26,502 nucleotides of DNA. It comes from Fimenecus sp051881395. Its GTDB lineage: Bacteria > Bacillota > Clostridia > Oscillospirales > Acutalibacteraceae. Shown one piece after another: positions 8,039 through 15,530 of the stretch. The stretch is taken from contig JBJEPU010000201.1 of assembly GCA_051881395.1 (NCBI GenBank), positions 1 through 26,502 on the forward strand. The letters are read 5' to 3'. Position 1 is the first letter of the stretch. Every line of letters begins with the position of its first letter. The translations under genes were made by a program, and so were the position numbers. The notes under the pieces were generated by a model that was given only the letters and a program-made list of their open reading frames with translations, had not been told where the DNA came from and did not search any database.

Positions 8039-8995
8039 TTATTGTTCACCTCTCGGGTACCATTTCGCATCGTTTTTATACGGATTTTTCTTGTTGTATT
8101 TATCGTAATACAACTGCGGATATTTCGGATTTTCGTTCAGCGTTGCGTACTCGGTATGCACCGTTTCGCTCTCGCCGTCGCGCACCAACCGCGCCATCAC
8201 CACCAAGCGTGCGTCCTCTTGCTTGTTCGCACTTAAATCCAAATCGCGCGTGCAGGTGGAAAGCGTCAGGATTTTGTCGGTCGGCAAAATGTCCACACCC
8301 GTACGGTAGAGACTGCGTTTTTGCACCTCGTCAATAAAATCCACAAAGTTTTCCTCAGTCATAAACGGATATATGTAGTTGAACACATAGCCGTTGTCCA
8401 GCTCCGGGGAAGCCGTGGTCAAAAACACCGCAAACACTTTCCACTGATAATCCTTGTAAATGGTGTTAAAGGTAATCACGGGCGCGGTTTTGTAAAATTC
8501 AATGTCCTTGTATTTTTCCAAATCGGAAAACATGGTAGAATCGAGATAATTGTGCCCGTATAAAATCGTGTTGCGGTTGAATTCGGAAACGCTGTTGCGG
8601 TAATCCATAAAGATACTGCCGTGGCGCAGATACTCTTTGTTAGCGTCGCGGCGCAGATAAAAATCGTTGTCCTCCCCTTGGTAAACAGGGTGGTCAATCG
8701 CCGTGTTCGGCACCGTTATCCAGCCGACAAAATCGTTGTTTTCATTGTAGACGGCACGATATTTCGGCTGTACCTCGGCAGGCTCTGCGGGGTAGTTTTC
8801 CGTCTCGGTGACCGTGACGGGGGCGGTGGTTTCCGGCGGCGCGTCAACGGGTTTCTTATGCAAAATGATTACGCAAAGCACAACCGCCGCCACAAGCAGG
8901 ATAACCGCCGCGGCAATCCCGCACACAAGCGCCTTTTTGGGTTTTTCCGGCGGTTTTTGCGCTACCGCCGATGCCGTATTCTGCTGTTCATCCAT
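8039..8995 (-). CDS. srtB: Class B sortase (second of three)
   Basis: A 318-residue membrane-anchored sortase with an N-terminal helix at about 23-45. Catalytic His148 (LYGHNYLDS), Cys248 (LTLSTC) and Arg263 (DARLVVMAR) are all present. It is closely similar to the sortase encoded at 9035-10024 over the whole outer part, including the PAEPAEVQPKYRAVYNENND linker, and DNA identity between them is high in long stretches. They are therefore recent tandem duplicates. The segment after the catalytic arginine extends about 55 residues and ends with NPKYPQLYYDKY and a KWYP motif. The ribosome binding site is AAGGAAGG, 10 bases from the ATG. The gap to the preceding gene is 39 bases. Confidence 0.95.
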   Translation of the reverse strand: MDEQQNTASAVAQKPPEKPKKALVCGIAAAVILLVAAVVLCVIILHKKPVDAPPETTAPVTVTETENYPAEPAEVQPKYRAVYNENNDFVGWITVPNTAIDHPVYQGEDNDFYLRRDANKEYLRHGSIFMDYRNSVSEFNRNTILYGHNYLDSTMFSDLEKYKDIEFYKTAPVITFNTIYKDYQWKVFAVFLTTASPELDNGYVFNYIYPFMTEENFVDFIDEVQKRSLYRTGVDILPTDKILTLSTCTRDLDLSANKQEDARLVVMARLVRDGESETVHTEYATLNENPKYPQLYYDKYNKKNPYKNDAKWYPRGEQ

Positions 8996-9034
8996 GAAAA
9001 AGCGCCTTCCTTTCCCTGCCTGTACGCATATGCG

Positions 9035-10024
9035 TTATTCCCCTTTCGGGTACCATTTTTCATCGTTCAAATACGGATTTTCCAATTTGTATTTGTCATA
9101 ATACAACTGCGGATATTTCGGATTTTCGTTGACCGTTGCTTTCGTGACATCGACTGTTTCGCTTTCGCCCTCGCGCACAAGCCGCGCCATCACGATACAG
9201 CGCGCGTCTTCTTGCTTTCGCGAACTCAAATCCAAATCGCGCGTGCAGGTTTGCAAGGTCAAAATTTTGTCGGTCGGCAAAACCTCCACATCGGTGTGAT
9301 AGAGACTTCGCTTGTTGACCTCGGCAATAAATTCCGCAAAATTGTCGTCGGTCATAAACGGATAAATGTAATTAAACACATAGCCGTTGTCCAACTCCGG
9401 CGAGGCGGTGGTCAAAAACACCGCAAATACTTTCCACTTGTAATTTTGATATATCGTGTTAAATTCGATAACGGGCGCGGTTTTATAAAATTCGATGTCC
9501 TTGTAGTTTTCCAAATCCGAAAACATGGTGGAATCAAGGTAATTGTGCCCGTAAATAATCGTGTTTTTGTTGAAGGTGTCTATGCTGTTGCGATAATCCA
9601 TAAACACACTGCCGCGGCGTTCGTATTCCTTGTAAAAATTGCGGCGCATATAATAATCATTGTCCGTCGCCTGCACAACCGGCTGGTTGATGGTGGTGTT
9701 GGGAATCACAATCCACCCGACCAAATCGTTGTTTTCGTTATAGGCGGCGCGGTACTGCGGCTGCACCTCGGCAGGCTCTGCGGGGTAGGTTTCCGCTTCG
9801 GACTGCGTGGTCAGCGCGGCGAGGCTTTCCGCCTGCTTTTTGCTGTCGTACACCTCTTTAAAATATTTCACGCATATCCCGCCGGAAACGAGCAACACCA
9901 ACACCGCAAGCACGGTAATGATGCGATTGAAAACGCCGCCTTTTTTGCGTGTTTTCTTCGGCGGCTTTTGCGGCGGGGTGTCGGGCACCAAATCCGTTGC
10001 CCGTGCGTATTGCTTATTGTCCAT
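9035..10024 (-). CDS. srtB: Class B sortase (first of three in the operon)
   Basis: A 329-residue membrane-anchored sortase with its helix at about 33-52. The active site is complete: His160 (IIYGHNYLDS), Cys260 (LTLQTC) and Arg275 (DARCIVMAR). Sortases cleave a sorting motif in secreted proteins and join them to the cell wall or to each other as pilins. The start overlaps the end of pncC by 11 bases, with GGAGGTA as ribosome binding site, so translation is coupled to pncC. Like its two neighbours it carries a long tail past the arginine (NPKYPQLYYDKYKLENPY). Its substrate is not in the window. Confidence 0.95.
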   Translation of the reverse strand: MDNKQYARATDLVPDTPPQKPPKKTRKKGGVFNRIITVLAVLVLLVSGGICVKYFKEVYDSKKQAESLAALTTQSEAETYPAEPAEVQPQYRAAYNENNDLVGWIVIPNTTINQPVVQATDNDYYMRRNFYKEYERRGSVFMDYRNSIDTFNKNTIIYGHNYLDSTMFSDLENYKDIEFYKTAPVIEFNTIYQNYKWKVFAVFLTTASPELDNGYVFNYIYPFMTDDNFAEFIAEVNKRSLYHTDVEVLPTDKILTLQTCTRDLDLSSRKQEDARCIVMARLVREGESETVDVTKATVNENPKYPQLYYDKYKLENPYLNDEKWYPKGE

Positions 10025-10499
10025 CGAATAAGTACCTCCGTACTGCCTCTAACGCATGCTGTGCCGATGCGGTGCGGTTTTGCTCCCGCACATTGTCCGC
10101 AAATTGATTTTCGTATTTTTCTACGGTCACGCTGTCTTTATCTGCCAACGCGATAAAGACAAGCCCCACGGGTTTGTTTGTATCATCGGAATTCGGCCCT
10201 GCAATGCCCGTTACGGCGACTGCCAAATCTGCGTCGGCGGCTTTGCGCGCGCCCAACGCCATTTCGCGCGCGGTTTGCGCGCTGACTGCGCCGTAGGTTT
10301 GTAAAGTATCTGCCTGCACCCCGAGCCATTTTTCTTTCAGGCGGTTGGAATAGGTCACCAAAGACCCATGGAACACCGCGGACGCCCCCGAAACATCGGT
10401 TAAGCGTTTGGCGATAAGCCCGCCTGTGCAGGATTCCGCCGCCGTGAGCGTCAGCCCTTTTTCGGAAAGCAAAGAAATGACTTCTTCTTCGAGTGTCAT
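10014..10499 (-). CDS. pncC: Nicotinamide-nucleotide amidohydrolase (stand-alone CinA C-terminal domain)
   Basis: A 161-residue cytoplasmic enzyme of the PncC/YgaD type. It deamidates nicotinamide mononucleotide to nicotinic acid mononucleotide in NAD recycling (established for the family). Visible motifs are AAESCTGGLIAKRL with the catalytic serine, VTYSNRLKEKWLGV with the Tyr and Lys of the active site, and VTGIAGPN before the last sheet. The usual glycine run after the GP is GPNSDD here, a mild deviation. No N-terminal MoCF domain is attached. It lies 12 bases after thiI and overlaps the first sortase gene. The ribosome binding site is AGAGGT. Confidence 0.95.
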   Translation of the reverse strand: MTLEEEVISLLSEKGLTLTAAESCTGGLIAKRLTDVSGASAVFHGSLVTYSNRLKEKWLGVQADTLQTYGAVSAQTAREMALGARKAADADLAVAVTGIAGPNSDDTNKPVGLVFIALADKDSVTVEKYENQFADNVREQNRTASAQHALEAVRRYLFDGQ

Positions 10500-10511
10500 A
10501 GCGTACCTCTT

Positions 10512-11690
10512 TTAAAATGTGGTTTTTATCAGTTCAAACCGTGTGCCCGCAACCGCACGCTCCACAAGCACTTCGACATCTAATGCGCTTTCGGCGTGCT
10601 CCAAAAACGGAATTTGCGGGCGCGTTTTCGGGTGCTTCGGGGTGAATACCGTACAGCAGTCCTCATACGGCTGAATGGATATATCAAAAGTATCAATCTG
10701 CCGCGCGCGGATAATAATTTCATCTTTGTCCATGCCGATAAGCGGACGGAACACGGGGAGCCCGACCACCGCGTCGGTACAGCCTAAGGAAAGCATTGTT
10801 TGGCTTGCCACCTGCCCGACGCTTTCGCCCGTAATGAGCGCTGCGCAGTCCTCTCTTCTGGCAATGCGTTCGGCAATGCGCATCATAAAACGGCGCATAA
10901 TCAAGGTGAACAGCTCCTCGGGGCAGTTGTCGCGGATTTGCGTTTGAATTTCGGTAAACGGCACGGTGTAAAGCCCGATGTCGCCGCTGTATTTGGCAAC
11001 CTGCCGCAGTAAATCGTGCACTTTCATTTCTGCCTGCGGCGAGGTGAACGGCGGAGAGGCAAAATGCACCGCGTCGAGCACAATGCCGCGCTTCGCCATC
11101 ATCCAGCCTGCCACGGGGCTGTCGATACCGCCGGAAATGAGCAGCGCCGCCTTGCCGCCCGTGCCCACGGGCATACCGCCCGCGCCCTTGATTTGGTTAC
11201 AGCGGATATAGGCTTTTTTCTCGCGCACTTCCACCGTGACCACGCGGTCAGGGTTGTGCACATCGACTTTCAAATGCGGGAATGCCGAAAGCAGTGCCCC
11301 GCCGACCTCGCGGCTGATTTCGGGCGAGGTTAAGGGAAAATTCTTATCCGACCGCTTCGCCTCGACCTTGAACGTCGAGATTTCGGAAAGGGTGTCGGCA
11401 AGGTATTCCTTTGCGGCGGGCAAAATCGCCGCCATATCTTTTTCGACCGCCGCCGCGCGCTGAAAGCCCGCGATACCGAACACTTTGGACAGGCGTTCGA
11501 CCGCCTCGTCCATATCGAAATCTTCTCCGGTCGGTTCTATTGTAATCGTAGATTGTGAACGGGATATGACAAACGCGCCCAAGCCCTGCATTCTGCGCTT
11601 GATATTTTTTACCAATACGCTTTCAAAGGTGGAACGGTTCAAGCCTTTGAGTGCCAGTTCGCCGTTTTTGATTAAAATAATTTCCTGCAT
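10512..11690 (-). CDS. thiI: tRNA 4-thiouridine synthase ThiI
   Basis: Sulfurtransferase that makes 4-thiouridine at position 8 of tRNA and in some bacteria supplies sulfur for the thiamine thiazole. Domain order: N-terminal ferredoxin-like and THUMP region (about 1-165) with LKGLNRSTFE, then an ATP-binding PP-loop domain with SGGIDS at about 186-191. The late motif EDCCTVFTPKHP matches the family. The 392-residue length shows that there is no C-terminal rhodanese domain, as is usual in Firmicutes, where a dedicated cysteine desulfurase hands over sulfur directly. That desulfurase is encoded 3 bases upstream. The start ATG at 11690 has AAGGATAAGG as ribosome binding site, overlapping the upstream stop. 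Confidence 0.97.
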   Translation of the reverse strand: MQEIILIKNGELALKGLNRSTFESVLVKNIKRRMQGLGAFVISRSQSTITIEPTGEDFDMDEAVERLSKVFGIAGFQRAAAVEKDMAAILPAAKEYLADTLSEISTFKVEAKRSDKNFPLTSPEISREVGGALLSAFPHLKVDVHNPDRVVTVEVREKKAYIRCNQIKGAGGMPVGTGGKAALLISGGIDSPVAGWMMAKRGIVLDAVHFASPPFTSPQAEMKVHDLLRQVAKYSGDIGLYTVPFTEIQTQIRDNCPEELFTLIMRRFMMRIAERIARREDCAALITGESVGQVASQTMLSLGCTDAVVGLPVFRPLIGMDKDEIIIRARQIDTFDISIQPYEDCCTVFTPKHPKTRPQIPFLEHAESALDVEVLVERAVAGTRFELIKTTF

Positions 11691-11693
11691 ACC

Positions 11694-12827
11694 TTATCCT
11701 TTTTTACGAAGTGTTTGCACTTCGGTTGTGATTGCGTTTAAACAAGCGTCGATTTCTTCTTCTGTGGTTTCGCGCGAAAGGCTGATGCGCACGGCGGTGT
11801 CAATTTCCGCTGAGGAAAGCCCCATTGCCGTCAGCACAGGGCTTCTGTGCCCTTTGGCGCAAGCAGAGCCCGCCGAAACATACACACCCTGTTCCGAAAG
11901 AAAATTCACACTCACCTGCGAGGGAATCCCCTCAACGGAAATGTTCACAATATAAGGAAGCGCATTTTCGGGGGAGTTTACACGAATGCCCGCAATTTCC
12001 CGCAAGCCGTTTACCAAACGCGCACGAAGCACCGCTACACGCGCGGCATTGTTGCGAATATCGCCGACTGCCGCCGTTGCCGCGCCGAACGCCGCTATCG
12101 CGGGTGTAGCCTGTGTACCCGAAACCAGCCCGTTTTCCTGCCCGCCGCCGAGCAGATACGGCTTTATGTGTAAGCCCTGCCGCACATACAGTGCGCCCGC
12201 GCCTTTTACCCCGTGGATTTTGTGCGCACTGACGGACATGAGGTCAATCCCGCATTTTTTCGGCGCAATCGGCAGTTTCATAAAACCCTGCACCGCGTCC
12301 ACATGCAAAAGCGCCGTAGACTTTTTGCGCCGCAGAATGCTTGCAATTTTGTCAAACGGCAAAATACTGCCGACCTCGTTGTTGACCGCCATCAAGCTTA
12401 CCAAAACGGTTTGCTCGTCAATCGCGTTTTCGAACTGTTCTGCGGTAATGTTACCGTCTGTATCGGGCAAAAGACGCACGACCGTAAAGCCCTGTTCTTC
12501 CAAGCGGCGCATACCGTTTTCCACGCTCGGGTGCTCAAACGCCGTGGTGACGATTTTGCCGCCGCGCCGCCCCGCTTTCCCTGCCGCGCCGAAAATCGCA
12601 GTATTATTCGCCGCTGTGCCGCTGGGGGTAAAATAAATTTCCGCGCTGTCCGCCGAAAGGGCTTTCGCAACCTGTCTGCGCGCTTCTTCAAGCAGTTGCA
12701 ACGCCGCAAGCCCGCAAGCGTGCAAAGACGAGGGATTGCCGAACGCTTCGGTCATTGCCCGATTTGCGGCGTCAACCGCCGCTTGACACGGCTTTGTGGT
12801 GGCGCTGTTATCCAAATAACAATACAA
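11694..12827 (-). CDS. Cysteine desulfurase (NifS/IscS family)
   Basis: PLP enzyme that takes sulfur from cysteine as an enzyme persulfide. Counting from the TTG at 12827 (377 aa), His99 (FEHP) stacks on PLP and Lys203 (SAHKIHG) binds PLP. The catalytic Cys323 sits in a short loop (SAGSACAKGHRSP). The protein begins with the family's YLDNSATTKP. The TTG start is chosen because an AGAGGG ribosome binding site lies 7 bases upstream. A longer frame to 12866 has no family similarity at its start. Directly upstream of thiI, it is the expected sulfur donor for ThiI, as NifZ is for ThiI in Bacillus subtilis. It is the first gene of the presumed long operon. Confidence 0.95.
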   Translation of the reverse strand: MYCYLDNSATTKPCQAAVDAANRAMTEAFGNPSSLHACGLAALQLLEEARRQVAKALSADSAEIYFTPSGTAANNTAIFGAAGKAGRRGGKIVTTAFEHPSVENGMRRLEEQGFTVVRLLPDTDGNITAEQFENAIDEQTVLVSLMAVNNEVGSILPFDKIASILRRKKSTALLHVDAVQGFMKLPIAPKKCGIDLMSVSAHKIHGVKGAGALYVRQGLHIKPYLLGGGQENGLVSGTQATPAIAAFGAATAAVGDIRNNAARVAVLRARLVNGLREIAGIRVNSPENALPYIVNISVEGIPSQVSVNFLSEQGVYVSAGSACAKGHRSPVLTAMGLSSAEIDTAVRISLSRETTEEEIDACLNAITTEVQTLRKKG

Positions 12828-12880
12828 AGCAAACCCTCTTTTCAAAAAGCTTTCAAAATACAACAATATCGCAGTTTCTT

Positions 12881-12909
12881 ATTATACACGAAATTCTCCG
12901 CTTTGGCAA
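12881..12909 (-). promoter_or_regulatory. Sigma-A promoter of the desulfurase-thiI-pncC-sortase operon
   Basis: On the minus strand TTGCCA (12904-12909) and a perfect TATAAT (12881-12886) are separated by 17 bases. Transcription would begin about 45 bases before the TTG start of the desulfurase gene. No comparably good promoter was seen within the downstream genes' short junctions. Confidence 0.8.
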
Positions 12910-12987
12910 ATAAAACAGCATATTTTTTCAAAGAAATTTCTGTATATTTTCATATTTTCTGCAAATTCTACCGACGAGGTGAACCGT

Positions 12988-14331
12988 ATGAAGCAAGAAA
13001 TCACCAAACGCGGGAAAATTCGCGTTTTTTCATTCAGCACGGCTGTGTTTTTAGCCCTTCTAACCTTTGCGATTGTCGGGAATGTCCGCGCGACAAAGTT
13101 GCAACGGCAGGTACGCCTGTCGAGTGAGCGCGCCCTGTGTGAATTGGACACCTATTTAGACACGATTTACACAGATTTGCAAAAGGGCATTTACACCGCC
13201 ACCCCACCGATGTTAGGCAGTCTTTCCGAGGAACTGCACCGTGCGGCAACGGGCGCAAAAACCAGCCTGTCGGTGTTGCCGCTGTCGGGTGTGCAGATGG
13301 ACAACACCTACAAATTCCTGTCACAGGTCGGTGATTTTGTCGCTACGCTCAACGGGAAGGCACAGCGCGGGGAAAAAATCACCGACGAGGAACGCGACCA
13401 AATGCAAAAGCTGTTGTCGTTTTCCCAAACGCTGACAGAGGAAATCTCCGCGATGCGCACACAGTTGTATGACGGGAGCTTGGATTTTACGGCAACCAAT
13501 CAAACACTTGCCGCAACCAAAGAAAAAGGCGTCCTGTTGTCTGACGATATGGAGGATGCGGAGCAATCGCTGACGGAATATCCGTCGCTTATCTATGACG
13601 GGCCGTTTTCCGACCATATTTTGCAAAAGGAGTCCGTGTACTTGGCCGATAAGCCCGAAATCACGCGCGACGAAGCACAGGAAAAAGCGGCAAAAATTCT
13701 AAAAGTTGACAAAATCAAATTAGAATTTGTTTCGGAGGAAGCGGACACCACCGCCGCATACTGTTTCCGTTATGACGATACCGTCATTGCCGTGACGAAA
13801 AAGGGCGGCTCTCTTTTATATATGCTGTCATCTGCATTCGTCGGAGAGAGCACCATGGGCTATGAAGACGCACGCAAATATGCCGCCGAATTTTTGGTGC
13901 AAAACGGCTTTTTTGATATGACGGAAAGTTATTACAGCATTTCCGACGGCATTTGCACCATCAATTACGCTTATAAGAACGGAGAATATATCTGTTATCC
14001 GGATTTAATCAAGATTTCCGTAAGCCTTGCAGACGGCAAAGTTCTTTCCACCGACTGCCGCGGCTATTTGATGAACCATAAAGCGCGCAGTATTCCCGCG
14101 CCTGCGCTTCCCGCCGCCGAGGCGCAGAAAAATATAAGTCCCCTGCTCACCGTTACGGATACGCGCCTTGCGGTGATTCCCACCGACGGCGGGGCAGAGA
14201 AATACACCTATGAATTCCATTGCAAGAACGAAAGCGGCACGGAATTTTTGGTGTATATCGACACCGAAACAGGCTACGAGGACGATATTTTAATTCTTTT
14301 GTATGCCGATGACGGCGTTTTAACAAAATAA
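12988..14331 (+). CDS. ypeB: Germination protein YpeB
   Basis: A 447-residue membrane-anchored spore protein. A single N-terminal helix lies at about residues 13-32. It is followed by the YpeB N-terminal domain: SSERALCELDTYLDTIYTDL, a LSVLPLSG segment and the FLSQVGDFVATLNG motif. C-terminal PepSY-like repeats follow (about 215-445; EITRDEAQEKAAKIL and TMGYEDARKYAAEFL). In Bacillus YpeB is needed to localise and stabilise the cortex lytic enzyme SleB, and the two are usually encoded together. No sleB is visible here. The ATG at 12988 follows a GAGGTGA ribosome binding site. A GTG at 12979 overlaps that site and is rejected. Sporulation-type (sigma-G) expression is expected, but I could not identify its promoter with confidence. 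Confidence 0.9.
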   Translation: MKQEITKRGKIRVFSFSTAVFLALLTFAIVGNVRATKLQRQVRLSSERALCELDTYLDTIYTDLQKGIYTATPPMLGSLSEELHRAATGAKTSLSVLPLSGVQMDNTYKFLSQVGDFVATLNGKAQRGEKITDEERDQMQKLLSFSQTLTEEISAMRTQLYDGSLDFTATNQTLAATKEKGVLLSDDMEDAEQSLTEYPSLIYDGPFSDHILQKESVYLADKPEITRDEAQEKAAKILKVDKIKLEFVSEEADTTAAYCFRYDDTVIAVTKKGGSLLYMLSSAFVGESTMGYEDARKYAAEFLVQNGFFDMTESYYSISDGICTINYAYKNGEYICYPDLIKISVSLADGKVLSTDCRGYLMNHKARSIPAPALPAAEAQKNISPLLTVTDTRLAVIPTDGGAEKYTYEFHCKNESGTEFLVYIDTETGYEDDILILLYADDGVLTK

Positions 14332-14396
14332 TGTATAAATTTATGCGGACGGTGCACACTAACAGCGTCCGAAAATCAGGAAAAGAGGAAAATTCT

Positions 14397-14702
14397 ATGA
14401 AAAAAAGCATACTTTTGATTGCGGCGTTAATTGCTGTTTTGGCGATTGCCTTGGTCGCCTGCGGCGGCAGAAACGACGGTATGGTGACTGACAACGACAA
14501 TGCGGTGACCAACGGTGTAACGAACGGTGTTTCCAATGCCGGTAACGGACTCGGCGCAGCGGCAGAGGACATCGGCAACGGTGTCGGCAGTGCGGTCACG
14601 GGCGCAGGCGACATTGTCGGCGATGTGGTCACGGGTGCGGGCGATATTGTCGGCGATGTGGTTACAGGTGCCGGTGACGCGGTTTCCGATGTCGTTCGCT
14701 GA
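14397..14702 (+). CDS. Small lipoprotein with 11-residue repeats
   Basis: A 101-residue protein of unknown function. The signal peptide ends in a lipobox (LVAC) with Cys22. The mature part is short, Gly/Asp/Asn/Val-rich and lacks aromatic residues. After an Asn-rich stretch (TNGVTNGVSNAGNG), an 11-residue unit close to GDIVGDVVTGA recurs about three times (residues 66-100) and is visible as 33-base repeats at 14595-14690. The period of 11 would fit an amphipathic helix. It lies 65 bases after ypeB and before a strong terminator, so co-expression with ypeB during sporulation is plausible. The ribosome binding site is GAGGAAAA. An upstream in-frame extension to 14331 has no signal peptide and is rejected. 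Confidence 0.8.
   Translation: MKKSILLIAALIAVLAIALVACGGRNDGMVTDNDNAVTNGVTNGVSNAGNGLGAAAEDIGNGVGSAVTGAGDIVGDVVTGAGDIVGDVVTGAGDAVSDVVR
14595..14690 (+). repeat. 33-base imperfect tandem repeat inside the small lipoprotein gene
   Basis: Near-identical units containing GTCGGCGATGTGGT recur at 33-base spacing and encode the repeated GDIVGDVVTGA peptide. In-frame repeat number could vary between strains. Confidence 0.7.
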
Positions 14703-14710
14703 GCTCTACC

Positions 14711-14766
14711 AAAACAAAAAAGGAACACAGCCTTGTGCAAAGCCGCACAAGGCTGTGTTTTTGATT
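14711..14766. terminator. Bidirectional intrinsic terminator between convergent operons
   Basis: A perfect 15-base stem (AACACAGCCTTGTGC, 14724-14738, with 14745-14759) has a 6-base loop. A T-run lies on the right and an A-run on the left, so it can stop the ypeB transcript on the plus strand and the thiamine-uptake transcript on the minus strand. Confidence 0.93.
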
Positions 14767-14771
14767 GGAAG

Positions 14772-15530
14772 TCAGAGAATCAAATTCTCGGCAATCTGCC
14801 GTTTGTAATTTAAAAATGCAGGGGTCAGCGAAAAATCGTGCGGGCGCGGCCGCGGCACATCAATCGGGATTTCACATAAGATATGCCCGGGCTTGCCGCC
14901 CAAAATGCAAATACGGTCGGACAGCTTCACCGCTTCGTCCGTATCGTGCGTGATAAACAGCGTCGTCAGGTCGATTTCATGCATAATATCCAAATACCAA
15001 TCGTGCATGGCGCTTTTGGTAATGGTATCGAGCGCGCTGAACGGCTCGTCCAACAACGCCACGCCGTCGCTTGCAAGGTAGGTGCGCAACAGCGCCGCAC
15101 GCTGACGCATGCCGCCTGACAGCTTATTCGGATATTTTTTTTGCGTGCCGTCAATGCCGAATTTCGAAAAATAGGACGACGCTTTTTCGCGCGCCTCTTT
15201 TTTCGGCATTCCCTTGATAATCAGCGGCAACGCGACATTGTCAACCACCGTGCGGTACGGCAAAAGCAAATCCTTTTGGAGCATATAGCTGATTTCACCG
15301 GGTCGCCCCGTAATTTCACGCTCCCCGAGGTACACCTTTCCGCTGTCGGGCGGCATAAGCCCCGAAAGGATATTGAACAGCGTGGTTTTGCCGCCGCCGC
15401 TCACGCCGAGCAAGCATACCAACTCGCCTTTTTTCAGCGTGAAATCCACATTTTCGAGTACGCGGTTGTCGCCGAAGCTTTTGGAAATGCCCTCGGCGCG
15501 CAATACGACTTCGTTAGGAGAGATAGGCAT
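14772..15530 (-). CDS. thiZ: ABC transporter ATPase, thiamine/precursor uptake
   Basis: A 252-residue ATP-binding subunit. Walker A is GVSGGGKT (42-49), the Q-loop is at Gln85, the signature LSGGMRQR begins at 137, Walker B is VALLDEP (157-163), and the switch histidine is His195 (FITHD). It belongs to the nitrate/sulfonate/thiamine-precursor (SsuB/TauB/ThiZ-like) group by sequence feel. The assignment to thiamine or pyrimidine-precursor uptake rests on the operon: a TPP riboswitch, a thiamine-binding-type protein, and an NMT1/THI5-like binding protein. The start overlaps the preceding gene by 17 bases. It is the last gene, followed by the bidirectional terminator. Confidence 0.88.
   Translation of the reverse strand: MPISPNEVVLRAEGISKSFGDNRVLENVDFTLKKGELVCLLGVSGGGKTTLFNILSGLMPPDSGKVYLGEREITGRPGEISYMLQKDLLLPYRTVVDNVALPLIIKGMPKKEAREKASSYFSKFGIDGTQKKYPNKLSGGMRQRAALLRTYLASDGVALLDEPFSALDTITKSAMHDWYLDIMHEIDLTTLFITHDTDEAVKLSDRICILGGKPGHILCEIPIDVPRPRPHDFSLTPAFLNYKRQIAENLIL

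Noticed and set aside
6546..10024. Pilus assembly locus
   Set aside because: Sortases alone are not enough. No pilin with a pilin motif or sorting signal is present among the neighbouring proteins.
8621..10156. A 511-residue open frame on the plus strand, antisense to two sortase genes
   Set aside because: It mirrors the sortase coding sequence in the opposite frame, has no ribosome binding site, gives a low-information Arg/His/Val-rich protein, and arises from the codon bias of the duplicated genes. The minus-strand proteins have intact catalytic motifs.
14334..14385. Hairpin CGGACG...CGTCCG between ypeB and the small lipoprotein gene as a terminator
   Set aside because: The stem is only six pairs with a large loop and no T-run follows, so read-through into the lipoprotein gene is expected.
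14331..14396. N-terminal extension of the small lipoprotein to the ATG at 14331
   Set aside because: The extension would bury the signal peptide and lipobox, and the GAGGAAAA ribosome binding site points to the ATG at 14397.
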